Shown piece by piece: positions 24,941-37,400 of a DNA stretch of 64,000 nucleotides. Origin of the DNA: Trematomus loennbergii (taxonomy: Eukaryota > Chordata > Actinopteri > Perciformes > Nototheniidae); NCBI GenBank assembly GCA_012861695.1, contig JAAOOA010000263.1, forward strand, positions 130,001-194,000. Direction: 5' to 3'. A program made the position numbers and the translations under genes. The notes under the pieces were generated by a model that saw only the letters and a list, made by a program, of their open reading frames with translations, had not been told where the DNA came from and did no database searches. The first letter of the stretch is position 1. Each line of letters opens with the position of its first letter.

Positions 24941-25900
24941 GTTTTAAACTTTCATCCAACCATTCACTCAGCATTCAATACACAGAGATTTAAGCAATAG
25001 TTACCAAGTTGGAGAGAACCTTACCGAGGCGAAAACCCAGCTCTCTAGGGAGAGTGCTTTACCGGGAGAGAGTATACCAGGGGAACCACCCCCTCTCTCT
25101 CTCTCTCGTTTGCTCCCTCTCTGCCAGTGTCTTTATGCTCAAAACAGGACAGAAAAAACCAAAGACACCTCCTCCATACCCATATTTGTGGAAACTGGGC
25201 ATGGCCTCTGATGTACAGGACTGGACTTGTCCAGACATATTCTATGGCTATGCCATAAGACACACACTTCCTATGTTTGTGTAAAAAGGTCATGACCCCT
25301 ACTCTGCAGGACTTGCAAAATATTATTCTCGGCTATGGCACAAACACCTTTTTGGGGCCTCAGTCTATTTCTCCTTAAGTCAGGAGCCTCCCTCCCTGTG
25401 TACTGCTGTGAGGGAAGAGGGAAGAAACTGTCTCTCCTCTCTTATCAGTGACACCCATAAACCATAATAGGCCTTACACACTCAATTTAACAAACCACTT
25501 GTGTTTTGTTTATACTGTAAATAAAGAAAATCATAAAATATGAATTTTCATTGTGGGTTATACAAGAATATAATTGATTATATTTGATTATAATTAACTT
25601 TCGTTTTAAGTATTCAACCTAATATGGAGATCTCAACACTACCCTGCAGTATACAAAGTCATTCAAACTGGCTGCACCTTTACCAGCTTTGAGAACACTT
25701 TAATGATCAATCATTATAAAACATATCATATATTTATTCTGAAATGGAGCCTCAGTGACCTTTGAGATATCACCCTCTTTCAATCCCAAGAAAACATTCC
25801 TCCTCAAAGACACATTCACCTCTGACAGACTTTCACTTGTGGACTAGAGTTATCCTGTGGATGAACTCAAGAAACACTATCTCCGCCTAAGAGCCTTCCC
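24941..25900. other. Unassigned, possibly retroelement LTR or UTR
   Basis: It contains a (CT)n run at about 25090-25110 and no convincing exon. It lies just upstream of the BEL/Pao remnant and might be its 5' part, but no LTR pair was found. Confidence 0.3.
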
Positions 25901-25918
25901 CTTCCCTCTTTTCCAAAG

Positions 25919-26690
25919 TGCAGCCTCTCCTACTAATAGGTGCAGATAACTTTCACCTCATTACCCCAACCAAAAGAGTCTCTTTGGGTCCACAGGGGAC
26001 ACCAATAGCCCTCCAGCTAGGTTCAAATACAAGATCTCACTCCTCACCCATCAGAGCATCCACGGGAACGCTCCTTCATACCTCAAGGAACTACTCTCCT
26101 CACAAACCTCCACACGCTACCTCCATTCTACAACCAACCATCTGCTTCCCCCCCCAGGACCAAACTCTGCACCATGGGGGGGCTTTCTGTTCACCTGTGG
26201 AATTCCCTCCCAGACAAACTGAGGACTCCACAGACCACTGACTCCTTTAAGAAGGGCCTAAAAACCTTTCTTTTTTAAAGCCTTTTATTAAACTTGTTTC
26301 TTTAAAAAAAAAAAAAGTATATTATGCCCCTTGTAGCACTTTGAGATTACTTTTAGCAATGAAAGGTGCTTTACAAATAAAAGGCATTATTATTATTCTT
26401 ATTATTATCATTAGGTTGACACTCCAAGGGCCCCCCTATTCAGGAGCCATCGGATGCCCCCCAGATTCTCTTCACCCCAACTGGAACCCCCGATGCCGAA
26501 CTCAGTCGTCAGGTGGAGAAACTATGGCAGATAGGTGTCCTCCCCTTTCAGAAAGAGCCAGGCATCACCAGATCCATGCGCCCCTCCAGTCCAGTGGACC
26601 CCCTTCCAGCAGCTCATTGACCGGGTCTGCGTCCCACTCTCAGTATGCAGATATCCGGATGACTACATCGTTCAAAGTGAGATGTTGGGG
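25919..26690 (+). mobile_element. BEL/Pao-type retrotransposon remnant, split
   Basis: 25919-26028 reads LLIGADNFHLITPTKRVSLG and GPQGTPIALQ, like the BEL protease C-terminus. 26410-26540 reads LTLQGPPYSG, then with shifts TPDAELSRQVEKLWQ, the usual continuation. The two halves are separated by an L2 3' fragment. Further on, QQLIDRVCVPLSVCRYPDDY resembles a reverse transcriptase core of uncertain family. Several frameshifts; not active. Confidence 0.6.
26028..26410 (+). mobile_element. L2-type LINE 3' fragment inside the BEL/Pao remnant
   Basis: With frame shifts it encodes the C-terminal end of an L2 reverse transcriptase ORF (SYLKELLSS, LWNSLPDKLR, SFKKGLKTFLF). It then has TGTAGCACTTTGAGATTAC and a (TTA)n tail. 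TAGGTT occurs at both borders (about 26021-26032 and 26413-26418), a likely target duplication. Confidence 0.75.
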
Positions 26691-26699
26691 CAGGTAAAG

Positions 26700-27480
26700 G
26701 CGGGGCTCCAAGCTAACCTGAAAAGAGTGAGTTGGGGTATCTGGGGTCGATGGAGTCTCCTCTTTGGTGCCGGGATGGGTGGGAGGTGGTGGTAGGTAGC
26801 AGCAGGTGTGTGTGCAACACATCTGTCTTCTTAAGATAAACTTTAAGTACAATTGATTGTTTTTGTTCATTTGATATTGAGTAGAGCTAACAGGAAGTCT
26901 CTCATCAGCTGCAGCCTTCTTCTTTATTTTCCAAAATGCCTCCACGCTCCTCTTTAAGTCTCAAACTCGCCCGTGATGAATAAACTGAGAACAATAAAAC
27001 CTGAGCTTGCAGATTTGTCTGGAACACCAGAAAAACGTGTTGAAACCTCAATAAATAAACTTCACACGGTACGACCTCTCACCTTTCTGTGTGTCTTCAC
27101 TTCCTGTCACCTGAGAGGAGAAGGAGAGAGAGAGAATAATGATGATAATAAAACAAGAGAAACAGCCAAATGATGAAGAGAGAAAGAAGAGTGTTGTTTT
27201 CCTCTGAGGTCACGCTCCATTAAAGAGTTTACTATCTTGATGAATGGAGGATATGGTTTCAGTACTCACAGGTCTTCTGGATCGTGGCTCTGATCGGCTC
27301 TCCTATCTGATCCTGTAGAGATGAACACAATCCAACAGTTTAAGATCCAGTTTAAAATAAGTGTTAGTTCTTTGAGTCAGCTTCAGAGTCCTGATCTCAT
27401 GCTTTACATCCCATCATATCTTCTCTGCAAACACTACGACTGCCTGCCACAGCTCTCAGCTGCATGACAGGAAGTAACCA
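26700..27480. other. No feature supported
   Basis: Low-complexity purine-rich pieces only, for example around 27115-27150. No exon recognised. Confidence 0.4.
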
Positions 27481-27495
27481 GTCATTGGTCTAGAA

Positions 27496-28039
27496 CAGGG
27501 GGGTCCAAACCACCGAGGGCCACATACAGAAAAATATATAAAGGTCTGGGCCGCTCTCTAGAGGTTTTGCCTCATAAGTTCAGTTATAAGTCAGGAAACT
27601 CAATCAAATGAAGGTAAAGGATGCTTGTTACTTGAGATGCTTTAAGAAACAAAACAGCTCTCAGCTCTCCAGAGGGTTTACTTTATTCTGTCAGCAGCTC
27701 ATTCCTTTAAACAGGAGCTTCAGATTGATTATAATTACAGGAAATATGAAGGGTTTATTTCACGCTTGTTATAACAATAAGTTATTGGGCTTTTTTCTTA
27801 TCAAGTTAGATTTGTTAGAAATGTTTTCAGCTTTAATTGACTGAATTTATTTTAAAGGTGGGCTTATTAACACATGAATACTACTGTGTAATATATGTGT
27901 ACATATATATTTAAGAAGTACAATACAAGACAAGCAGAAGTTTCATTTGTGGGCCATATTTCATTATACTTTCAGAATTTGCTGAGGGCCGATTCCGAGG
28001 GCCGCATTTGGCCCCCGGGCCGCAGTTTGGACACCCCTG
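27496..28039. mobile_element. hAT MITE with 8-bp target duplication
   Basis: Ends CAGGGGGGTCCAAAC and, in reverse, CAGGGGTGTCCAAAC. Flanks GTCTAGAA (27488-27495) and GGCTAGAA (28040-28047) match at 7 of 8 and fit the hAT preference for CTAGA-like sites. Interior blocks read GAGGGCCACATA and GGGCCGCATTTGGCC. No transposase. Confidence 0.9.
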
Positions 28040-28287
28040 GGCTAGAAACTAAAAACATCCCATAAGAACAGACTACCTTTCCCACTCTTCTGTAAAACCC
28101 CATATGTCTGTTAGAGAGTTGATTACTAAAGTGTGGCTTTGCATGTTCAGCTGGCCTTCTATAGTTGATGGAAGAATGAAAGAGCCTGCAGTCAGTGGGT
28201 AACATCACTGATCTGTTTCCCCAGTGAGAGAAACACCTCCCTGTGGTTCATACAATACTGCTGAACCAGCAGAGACCCCTTACTGAC

Positions 28288-28447
28288 CAGAGTCTCCAGT
28301 CTGCAGTCTGGACTCTCCAGAAGATCTCTCAGCAGCTTCTCTGAATCCTGCAGATTGTCCAGGTCCAGATCTCTCAGATGGATGTTGGACTTCAGAGCTG
28401 AGGCCAGAGCAGAACAGCTGATCTCTGACAAACTGCAGCTCCTCAGT
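28288..28447 (-). CDS. NLR leucine-rich repeat exon 3
   Basis: Reads [20 protein letters not shown] then [20 protein letters not shown] and SPDCRLETL, a ribonuclease-inhibitor-type LRR pair. Acceptor TTTATTCAG, donor GTCAGT. At 160 bp it is shorter than the roughly 174 bp usual for these exons. The frame stays open past the donor to a TGA at 28192, so it could be the terminal exon. Confidence 0.75.
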
Positions 28448-31400
28448 CTGAATAAAGAAAACATGATGAGGATACAAATCTGTTTATAATCAGATGTGTT
28501 ACTCAACATTGAAATGAATGGGAACAAAAACATATGTCTTCTTCAGAAAGTCAACTTTATCCTGTAAAACTAATATTACTTCAGATGAACTTTATTCAGA
28601 CGTTATCGTTTACTAAATATTAAAAACATAGATTTACTTTTACAACTAACATCTATTACAGTTCCTTTAAGAATCAGTCAACATTTATCTCTGCAGTTCT
28701 TACTTTAGTACCTACAAATGAAAGTATGAATAAAAGAACATTTACAACTTATGGATGTAAGTTAATTATGTAGAAGAATCAGGTTGAATAACTAATGAAA
28801 CATGAGATCTCCAGCAGTAACAGAGAGTCAGTGAACTGACCTGAGAGTCTCCAGTCTGCAGTCTGGACTCTCCAGAAGATCTCTCAGCAGCTTCACTCCT
28901 GAATCCTTCAGAGCGTTGTAACTCAGGTCCAGATCTCTCAGATGGATGTTGGACTTCAGAGCTGAGATCAGAGCAGAACAGCTGATCTCTGACAAACTGC
29001 AGCCTCAGTCTGAATAAAGAAAACATGATGTAACTTTAGAAAACAATGTTCCTGTTTGAAATAACTCCAGGTTTAATAATCTGTTCAGAGTTAAACAGGG
29101 TTTTAAAGGTCTCCTATCATGCTATCTTTAGGCATATATTATGGGTCTCAGATATATACAAATATATAAAAACATGTCTATGATGTGTTTTGCTCAAAAT
29201 ACCAAACAGATCATGCATTTTAGAAATCCCTCATATCCCTCTGTTCCAGCTGTTAGAGAAGAGCAGGTTCGGGTCCTTAGCAAAAAAAAAAAGGAGGTGG
29301 AGCTAATGCCTGATCAGAATTCTACCAGCAGAAACTCAGCTAAATGCTGCCGTGATTAAACTCCATATCATGTTCCAAACCACATCAAGGATTATCTCTG
29401 AAACAGTATGGAGCTCAAACTCTTTCTCTCTCTCAGGTTTACCACAAGGTGAGTTCCTTTTATTTCCTGCTTCTTCACACATGCTCTCTCCAGTACAGGT
29501 TAGCTCTGAGTGTTAGCATGCTAATGTAAACACAGACCATATTACTTCCAGAACACGTCTCATTGTTTCTGACAGCAACGTTTCTGATTGGCCCGTTGGT
29601 GTAAAGCCCGCCCACATTTTAGTAATGCCGTCATGACGCAGCAAATCTGGATCAGCTCCGTTGTTCCCCCGTTTTTAGAGATGTGGGTACGGAGGAAAAG
29701 AGAGAGGGGTTTGTTTCCTGACACTTTGTGAGTCTCCTGACACCGGGGACACATGGTGATGTAGAAAGACATCAGAAGTGACTTTTGCATGATAGGAGAC
29801 CTTTAATGTCAGAGATGATGTAGAAACAATCCATTGATAATCTGGAACTTTAACTTTGATCAGATGTTTAACAACTCCTTCATCTCCCTCACAGCTCATC
29901 AGTACTGACAGCATCTCCACTGACTCATGGAGCACAGAGTGAGTCTGTGGAAGCTCAAACACTCTCCCTCACACATTCACCTTCTCTTTGTTATTCTGAT
30001 CAATATTCAGTCATTAGCAAAAATGGAAAAATAATTGTAATGTATTTTTTCAAATTCAGAAAATGATAAATACAAACAGATGAAGTTCAGTCAGTGAACT
30101 GACCTGAGAGCCTCCAGTCTGCAGTTTGGACTCTTTAGTCCAGAACTCAGCAGCTCCACTCCTGAATCCTTCAGCGTTGTAACTCAGGTCCAGATCTCTC
30201 AGATGGGAGGGTCAGACTTCAGAGCTGAGGCCACGACTTCACAGTGAGTCTCTGAGAGTCCACAGCAGTAAGTCTATAATAACACATATATTACAACATG
30301 TGTTAAAAAAGAGGAAACATAATGACCTCAAGCATTTGATGAAAAAATATTTGACATATGTTCTGATTGAGATTTGCTGTTAGTCCATTTTATATATAAT
30401 AATATATGATAATAGAGTGTAATGTGTTGTCAGTGTGATCTGATCACATGTCTGTGCTCCTGCTGTCACTGACTGTTACCAAAGAAACAGAAATTAAATA
30501 AATCACTTGACAATATTAGAGATGTACATATTTTAAAGGAAACCTATCATGCTATATTTAAATATATTGTAGGCCATACCTATATAAGGTATATTTATAC
30601 GTTTCTGTTTTAAAAATACCAAACAGATCATGCATTTTAGCCATGTCTCATTTCGCTCAATTTGCTGTTTGCTGTCTACGGGTCTGATTTGTGAGCGCAG
30701 CTGACCCCCCTGCAGGAGAGGGAGACGTGCTCTGATCAGCTGCTGGGCTGTCAGAAGAGGGGGAGAAAAAGAGATCTCCGTGTTTTATTATATAGAGTCG
30801 TTATTTATTGAGCTTTAAAACAAATTAATAACAAAGAAGACCTTTGACCGGCACTTTTCAAATTTTGTCCGGAAGATTGAAACTTTAACGGACATCTTGA
30901 CCGGCGAAACAAACTGAAACTGAAACTCTGCCGCACGGTCCCCTCGTTCCTTGGAAGAGGCGGAGGGTGGGTGTTTGTCATCTGCTCGTGGACTAACCGG
31001 AGAGAATTACAGTGCTTGCCTCGACGGGGAGGGATTGCATTGCAGCGGAGCAAACGCTTGCCTCGAGGAGGGAGAAAGAAAGCCACAGCGGAGAATAAAC
31101 AGAAGGGTAACCATGGTAACCAAGTCTTATTCGCTGCTTTTGTGGCAGACTACAGCGCCACTTACAGGCCTGGCATATGTACTACAGCGTCTCCAGCGCT
31201 TTCGAACGGCAATGGCTGTGGCTGTCTCCTCCTGATTGGTGGAGTTGGCCCAATAGCCGTAGCGCCACCGTCCTGACGTCAGGACAGTGTTCAAATCTGG
31301 ATCAGTTTTTATCAGATCCGTTGCAGCCCCTTTTTTAGAGATTTGGGTATGGAGGAAAATAGAGAGGGTTGTGTTTTCTGACACTTGGTGAGTTCCCTGG

Positions 31401-34400
31401 AACACCGGGGACACACATTCATGTATAAAAGATGTACAAAAGTGCATTTTGCATGATAGGTCCCCTTTAAATGTTAATTAATATTTAGATGTGAATGATG
31501 GATGTTTTGGCTTCTCTGAGCATCTGGAAATGTATTGTGCACACAAACACAGTTAACAAACCAATAAAGTTTCAATATTTTAAACTGAATACCATCAGAT
31601 GTTCTCACTATATGAGCATTAAGACATAACTCTGGTATTGGTGGGATATGATATAGATCTGATTTTAAACTCTAACACATTAGCCGCGTTCACACCGGAG
31701 TACTTTTCACCGTACTTTTCGCGTTTAGTTCCGTTAGTACCCTTATGTCGCGTTCACACCAAAAAGAGCACTTAATCTCGGGAACTTTTACCCCCATTTT
31801 TAGTGCCTGCTGAGAGATGGTACTTTCCTGGGGGAAAAAAGTGCCCCAGTTCTGGTTGGCTGGGCGAATTGCAAACCACGCCCCGTACAACTCTGAAATG
31901 TTTTGTAGAGCCGCCATTTTATTTGCTGGCATTAGCATTAGGGTTCCAGCAGCTTCTACTGAAGCCAGTCCCCAACTCCAGGGACTTCCGGCCGGGGACT
32001 CCGGGTGGCAGTATACGCCGTGAAGTTGTTTGCTGCCTGCCAGTAAACCCAAAGCAGAAGAAGACGAAGTGACGTCAGCGGCTCATTTGCGTAATCTTCC
32101 CTCAGGGAAAAGTACTCCGGTGTGATCGCGATCTGTACTAAATGCCCTGGGGTCATAAGTGCCGGGGCTCTGAGTGCCGGCACTAATACGGCAAAGTACT
32201 TGGTGTGAACGCGGCTAATGTGATAAAAACGTGTGTGTGTTTAATGATAAAGAAACTACTAGAAAGTAATAATAACTGCTAACTGTAAGTCCTGCTGTGT
32301 GGTGTGATCACATGCTGAGAAACCTCTCAAGTCCTTCATGTGTTTGACATGTCGCCTCCATCACTCAATATGAAGAGAGAAACGGTTCAATTGAACTATT
32401 ATTATAAATAAATAGAAGAACAGTGTTGGTTTATTTTGCTCTCTCAGTATTTAAACAGCAGAAATGTTATAGTGTTTATTTAAATAATTAAACTTCTGAT
32501 CCACATTAGTTTATAAAGTTAATCACATCTGGACTTACTGTGCCTTCCTGCAGTTCCTCACAGCTGGAATCAGTCTCCGTCGTCCCTCAGCTGATGTGTT
32601 GTACTTCTTCAGGTCCAACTCATCCAGAACCTCCTCTGACATCTGCAGCATGTAGGCCAGAGCAGAGCAGTGGATCACAGAGAGTTCCTTCTCTGATCTG
32701 TTCTCTGACTTCAGGAACTCTGTGATCTCCTGATGTACTGAGAGGTCCTTCATCTCTGTCAGACAGTGGAAGATGTTGATGGTCCTGTCAGGAGAGATGT
32801 CATCACTGTTCATCTCCTTCAGGTTGCTGATGGCTCTCTGGATGATTTCTGGACGGTTGTCTGTGCGACCCAAACTGGCCTCTGATGGCTCTCTGGACGG
32901 TTTCTGGACGGTTGTCTGTGCGACCCAGCAGGCCTCCTAACAGTCTCTGGTTGGACTCCAGAGAGAGGCCGTGGAGAAAGCGGACAAACAGGTCCAGGTG
33001 GCCATTTTCACTTCTGAGGGATTTCTCCATGGCTCCCTTTAGGAAGACATCCAGGGATGGGTAATCCTGATCTGTTTGTTCTATAGTCTCTTGCAGGAAG
33101 TCCTTCAGTACCTCTGTGTCTCTGTTGGTGTAACAGTGAACATGTAGACTGCAGCCAGAAACTCCTGAATGCTCAGATGAACAAAGCAGTAGACTGTTTT
33201 CTGAAGATCACTCTCTCTCTTTGAAGATCTCTGTACAAACTCCTGAGTGCACCAAGGCCTCGGTGACACCAAGACCACAGCGCTGCAGGTCTTCTTGGTA
33301 GAACATGATGTTCCTTTCTCCAGATGTTCAAACGCCAGCCTCCCCAGCTTCAGAAGAAGCTCCCTGTCAGCCTCCGTCAGCTGCTGTGGACTCGTCTCAT
33401 GTCCCTCTTCATACTTCTGCTTCTTCCTCTTGGTCTGGACCAGCAGGAAGTGTGAGTACATGTCAGTGAGGGTCTGGGGCAGCTCTCCTCTCTGGTCTGT
33501 AGTCAACATGTGGTCCAGAACTGCAGCAGTGATCCAGCAGAAGACTGGGATCAGACACATGATGTGGAGGCTCCTGGAGCTCTTGATGTGAGAGATGATT
33601 CTGCTGGACAGGTCTTCATCACTCGATCTCCTCCTGAAGTACTCCTCCTTCTGGGCGTCAGTGAAGCCTCGTACTTCTGTTACCCTGTCCACACACTCAG
33701 GAGGGATCTGATTGGCCGCTGCAGGTCTGGAAGTTATCCAGACGAGAGCCGAGGGAAGCAGCTTCCCCCTGATGAGGTTTGTCAGCAGCACGTTGACTGA
33801 GGACTGCTGTGAGACATCAGACACAACCTCATTGTTTCTGAAGTCCAGAGAAAGTCTGCTTTCATCCAGGCCGTCAAAGATGAGCAGCACTTTGCAGACA
33901 GCCAGCTGCTCTGCTGTGACCTTCTGTAAGGTTGGATGGAAAACATGGAGCAGCCTGAGAAGACTGTACTGCTCACCTTTGATCAGGTTCAGCTCCCTGA
34001 AGGAGAGCGGGATCACCAGACTGACATCTTGGTTTCCAAACCCTCGGCCCAGTCCAGAGTGAACTTCTGCACTGAGAAGGTTTTTCCAACTCCAGCGACT
34101 CCGTTGGTCAGGACCGCTCTGATGAGAGTCTGTTGGTCAGGTAAGGCTTTAAAGATGTCCTGGCACTTGATTGGAGTGTCATGGAGGGTCTCTTCTTGGA
34201 AGCTGTCTCCAGCTGCCTCACCTCATGTTGGTATTAACCTCTTCACTCTGGCCTTGTGTGATGTAGAGCTCAGTGAAGATCCTGTTGAGGAGGGTTTCAC
34301 TTTGATCAGTTCCTTCAGTCACACGTTCACATCTCCTCCTCAGACTGAGCCTATGTTCATCTAAAACCTCCTGCAGACCACTATCTGCTGAAGAGAAGGA

Positions 34401-37400
34401 AACAGGAGAGAATCAGAAATGCTTTTGAGAATATAACAATAAAACTAATAAAAAACTGAGTTTAAATGTTTTATAAACATTTAATGTCTATGTTCTTCAA
34501 CAGAATACCTAATAAAAAAACAAATGAACCAGGAAGAGGAATAAGACGCTGCATGAGTTCGGCCTCTTACCTCGTACAGAGCTGGTCTGACTGGCTGTCT
34601 GCAGGCCAGCTCTGGTTCTGGATCTTTCTCCACACTGGGGACAGGAGGGGTCTCCTGATGGAGGTCTCTGCTCCCAGTATGAGGTGATGCACTGTCTGCA
34701 GAACCAGTGTCCACAGCTGGTAGAGACTGGATCCTTCAGGACGTCCTGACACAGAGCACAGCTGGACAGCTGCTCCTCCACAGGAACACCACTCTTCCTC
34801 TTCCCTCTGTGGAGATGAACACATCCTTTATAGCACTTTACTTCAGAGGGCTGATTCTCACCAAAGGTACAACAAGGGGGCACATTCTAGTTTGATATTT
34901 AAAAAAAGGTCTATATAATATATACCCTTGTGATCAGGTAGATAGCTTACAATTCACATGATCATAAAACCAGAGAGCATCCTGTCTGGATTCATCACCC
35001 AGAGGAGCACATGTTCCCTGTATCTACACACAGCTGTATTAACCTGGTACACTATAAACCCAACTTGCATAGAATCTGCTGTGAATTCATAGAAATAAAC
35101 GGAAGTGATTTCAAAACAAAAGCACTCGTCACTGCGGTCAACTCAGCCGCCTCTCGAGTTTTTTTTTCAAATCAGCTGCTCTTCATTATTCCTGCTATAT
35201 TTCACGAGTGAAATATTTGTTACCACAAGTTCTTAAGGAAACTGACACTGTTGGACTTGGTACTAGTTTGACTTCTACCAGAAATAAAATGAAGTACTTT
35301 TACTGTGTACTTTGTGAGTAATCCTCTGTCAAAGTTCCCTCCATAATGCATGTTTTTCTGCTATCTTTGATGAATGATACAAATATAATTTTACCATTAG
35401 TTCTTAATGAAATTGATACTGTTTGACTTTGTATTAGTTAGCCTATTACTTACAATACATTGAAGTACTTTTACTGTGTATTTTTTGAGAAATACTCTGT
35501 CAAAGTCCCCTCCTGAGAACAAAATCAAGCCACTTCTGCTAAGTTTGATGAGGGAATTCTTTTTTGTTGCCATTAGTTCTTTGTGAGATTGATCCTGTTG
35601 GACTCAGTACTAGTGAAACCCCCACAAGTACTATGAAGTACTTACTGTGTACTTTTCCAGTACTCCTCTGTCAATGTCCCCTCCTGAGAAAATGAATGCA
35701 TGTTTCTCTGCTATTTTAAATAAGCGTTACAAAACCTTTCTTCATGAGACTGATATTGTTGGACTGAGTATTTTAAGAGGATATGGTAGACATATCAGCA
35801 ATACTTCCAGTCAGTACTCCGGCAGCAGCATTTTTACACCTTGGAAAGTCTTTAGAGACTGGCCTGGGTAGCTGGTCTATCCTTCAGCACACTGACACAC
35901 TGTCACTGTTGGCCAATTATGATGCTGCTGTCTTTTAAAATATGATTATTTCTCTACTCCTAGTTCATTCCTCGCAGATTCTTCCATCAGTCATTGCATG
36001 TCAGTCAATAGTTTGGAAAAATGTGTCCAATTCAACAAAATGTTTTTTTGTGAGTGAAGGCCAGAGCTAAATTATAGATTGTTTGATTGTGTAATTACAA
36101 GGTGAGAGAAAATAAATCCACATCCTCCTATGAAACTTATTTTATTTCCTTTTCCATGTTATACTTATACTTACTTGCATTAGAACATTTGCATGTTGAA
36201 CTACATGCTGATATCTTCCCCAGCCTCAAGGAAATACAATAAAATAAATGGATTCATAATTTTAAAAAATTGATAAAAATGTATAAATTAATAATGTTGT
36301 GTGCAAACATTTCAAATTTGAATATAAAATGAAAAAAAGGTTTACTTTTGAAATGATTTCTGTTGCAACCTGGCTCAAAAGGCCACAACAAAGTGGAGAC
36401 ACAACATGTCAACGGGTAGAAAAAGATGTTTTATTTGCACAAACCATTCAAATCAAGTAATGTGTATACTCATCAGAGCCGAGTGCCTCCAGGAGAAAAC
36501 AGAGAGAGAACAGAGAGGAGCAGAGAGGCTTTAAATAGCTGCAGGACACCAGACCCAGGTGCCCTGAGTTACTGCAATCATGCAATCACTGGAGCCAATG
36601 CAGCACAGACAGAACAGCCACACCCTCTCTACTGATGAACCCACAGGGGCATCACAGCCCCCCCCTTAAGACGGGGCCCCAAAGGGGTCCACGACAACCC
36701 AACATCCTTCTTCTAACTCCAGCTTTTTTGCTTTCCTTCTTAGGACTGGAGGACGCTCCTCCTCCGCCGCTGTCTTTGAACTCTTGCCTTGCGATTTCGT
36801 ACTGCTTCTTCGCCTCCACTGCCTTTATGTCCCACTCCTCCTTGGGTTGGCTGGCATTGAGCCACAGCATGTAGGCGCTCATCGGCCTCTTGGGCGCGCC
36901 GACCTCCTTCGGCCTCCTCTTCTTCGGCCTCCTCTTCTTCGGCCTCCTCTTCTTCTTCTTTGTCTCGATCTCAAAATCAAAGGACCGTGTTGGACCACTT
37001 CTTCTACACTCCGAAACAGGTAGGTCAGTAGACATCCTACGGCTCTGCGCACGCGTAACAGTATACATTGGAAACACACTTGGAAATTGCAAACCGCTCT
37101 CATCTGGCTCCACAGATGCCAATGGCCTGGAAACCACCACAGGCGGTGGCACACCTGCCCACACAGCACTACCAGCAAGATCGTTGCCCAAATCATCTGT
37201 ACCCCATCAAGTGGCAACGCGCAACGCACGCCGACAGACACAACTCCCCGTACCAGCTCACAATCCAGCACTATTGTATGCCGTGGCACAGGAATCAAGC
37301 CCATCTCCATGCCCCTCATCAGCACAAAATCCCCAGTCTCTGTCTCTGACGAAAAAGGCAATACTGACTCAACAATAAATGAGTATCTGCTGTGTCACGC

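Noticed and set aside
36879..37378. Other open frames of 160-162 codons on both strands over the HMG region
   Set aside because: They are shadows of the minus-strand protease-HMG frame in a GC-rich codon-repeat stretch.
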